DNA of 15,073 nucleotides from an uncultured Lachnospiraceae bacterium (lineage in GTDB: Bacteria > Bacillota_A > Clostridia > Lachnospirales > Lachnospiraceae). The notes beneath the pieces were generated by a model, which searched no databases, was not told where the DNA came from, and was given only the letters and a program-made list of their open reading frames with translations. The DNA lies in contig CADBME010000096.1 of NCBI GenBank assembly GCA_902795715.1, positions 1-15,073 of the forward strand, written 5' to 3'. The translations under genes and the position numbers were made by a program. Positions 14,047-15,073 of the stretch are shown one piece after another (position 1 is the first letter of the stretch; each line of letters opens with the position of its first letter).

Positions 14047-15073
14047 TTATTTCTTCTTTTCTATTTCCTGCATTTTCAGGGCACGTACTTTGGAAGGAAG
14101 ACCAAAGAGAGTGATAAAGCCTTGTGCATCATGGTGATCATAGAGGTCGCCGGTTGTGAAGGATGCCAGGGATTCACTGTAGCGGCTGTAAGGTGATGTG
14201 GTGCCCTTCTTGATGATGTTGCCCTTGTACAATTTGAATTTCACTTCCCCGCTTACGTATTTCTGGGTAGATGTTACAAAAGCCTGGATGGCTTCACGCA
14301 GGGGAGTAAACCATTTCCCTTCATATACAAGCTGGGCAAGGCGGTTTCCCATATCCTTCTTAAGGGCCATGGTGTCACGATCCAGTACCAGCTCTTCAAG
14401 CTGCTGCTGAGCCTCGTAGAGGATGGTTCCGCCGGGAGTCTCGTAGATTCCGCGGGATTTCATGCCTACTACCCGGTTCTCCACGATATCAACGATGCCG
14501 ATTCCGTGCTTTCCGCCAAGTTTATTTAAAGTGCGGATGATATCAGCCACTTTCATTTTCTCCCCGTTAACGGAAACCGGCACCCCGGATTCAAAGGTCA
14601 TCGTGACGAATTCTCCCTGGTCTGGAGCCTTTTCCGGAGTCACGCTGAGGACCAGAAGATGGTCATAATTGGGAGCCAGAGAGGGGTCTTCCAGTTCCAG
14701 ACCTTCATGGCTGATGTGCCAGAGATTACGGTCACGGCTGTAGCTGGAGTCCGCTGAGAAGGGAAGATGAATATCGTGGGCTTTACAGTAATCGATTTCA
14801 TCCTGGCGGGACTTCATGGTCCATTTTTCATCACGCCATGCAGCGATGATTTTTAGATCGGGGGCCAGGGCCTTGATGCCCAGTTCAAAACGGATCTGGT
14901 CATTTCCCTTGCCGGTTGCTCCGTGGCAGATAGCAGAGGCACCTTCCTTGCGGGCAATCTCCACCAGCTTTGCCGCGATTCCGGGGCGGGCCATGGAAGT
15001 TCCGAGGAGATATGCGTGCTCATAGACCGCGCCGGCCTGCACACAGGGCATGATGAAATCTTCACAGAATTCA
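14047..15073 (-). CDS. argG: Argininosuccinate synthase, N-terminus outside window
   Basis: Joins citrulline and aspartate with ATP to give argininosuccinate, the step before ArgH. The frame is open to the right edge (EFCEDFIMPCVQAGAVYE), so the Met at 15051 is internal. About 341 codons are visible and roughly 60-70 N-terminal residues, including the SGGLDTS P-loop, are missing. Visible motifs include GATGKGNDQIRFE of the citrulline/Asp site, a SRDRNLWHIS segment, and KLGGKHGIGIVDIVENR and MKSRGIYETPGG of the synthase domain. The C-terminal tetramerisation tail ends in EIEKKK. It precedes argH by 16 bases, forming the common argGH operon; the promoter and any arginine operator would lie beyond the window. 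Confidence 0.97.
   Translation of the reverse strand, partial: EFCEDFIMPCVQAGAVYEHAYLLGTSMARPGIAAKLVEIARKEGASAICHGATGKGNDQIRFELGIKALAPDLKIIAAWRDEKWTMKSRQDEIDYCKAHDIHLPFSADSSYSRDRNLWHISHEGLELEDPSLAPNYDHLLVLSVTPEKAPDQGEFVTMTFESGVPVSVNGEKMKVADIIRTLNKLGGKHGIGIVDIVENRVVGMKSRGIYETPGGTILYEAQQQLEELVLDRDTMALKKDMGNRLAQLVYEGKWFTPLREAIQAFVTSTQKYVSGEVKFKLYKGNIIKKGTTSPYSRYSESLASFTTGDLYDHHDAQGFITLFGLPSKVRALKMQEIEKKK

Overview
The window looks like a chromosomal segment of a mid-GC anaerobic Firmicute, most likely a Lachnospiraceae-type member of the Clostridia. The protein family variants fit this: an NfnAB-type ferredoxin:NADP reductase, a short clostridial SerA, and an IlvB with the GDGCFRMNMNELATA thiamine motif. 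GGAGG-type ribosome sites and AT-rich intergenic gaps also fit. No tools were run, so the taxonomy is inference. I see no insertion sequence, phage gene, CRISPR array, tRNA or rRNA, and no gene-free stretch longer than 300 bases.

Layout. (1) 1-707 is the 3' end of glnS, glutaminyl-tRNA synthetase. (2) 880-3205 is nfnA-nfnB, encoding the two-subunit electron-bifurcating NADH-dependent reduced ferredoxin:NADP+ oxidoreductase. (3) 3236-3278 is a strong GC-rich hairpin that overlaps the start of a membrane-anchored amidase_2 cell-wall hydrolase gene (3268-4164). (4) A near-consensus promoter at 4169-4197 and a roughly 115-base leader precede an all-plus-strand amino-acid block: leuB, ilvD, ilvB, serA, asd. 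This ends at a textbook intrinsic terminator (11624-11656). (5) mscS (11735-12679) encodes a small mechanosensitive channel and overlaps by 50 bases, tail to tail, with argH. (6) The minus-strand argG-argH operon fills the right end, and argG runs off the window.

Functionally, ilvB and ilvD (valine/isoleucine), leuB (leucine), serA (serine entry) and asd (aspartate family: Thr, Met, Lys, and Ile via Thr) are joined in one direction. This resembles a mixed branched-chain/serine/aspartate supply unit. The usual partners leuA, leuC, leuD, ilvC and ilvN are not here. NfnAB could supply NADPH to such anabolism.

The most unusual non-coding feature is in the leuB-ilvD gap (5423-5521). Three similar stem-loops lie head to tail at a 40-41 base period. 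Their stem sequences differ by paired, mostly pairing-preserving changes, while the loops share the pattern YCTKRT. I do not recognise this as a known riboswitch or T-box, and it is the best candidate here for an undescribed regulatory RNA. Other points of interest are the amidase start buried in a hairpin, the mscS/argH overlap, an apparent lack of the canonical catalytic Glu in SerA, the archaeal/fungal-type Asd, and an 18-base perfect palindrome before the asd terminator.
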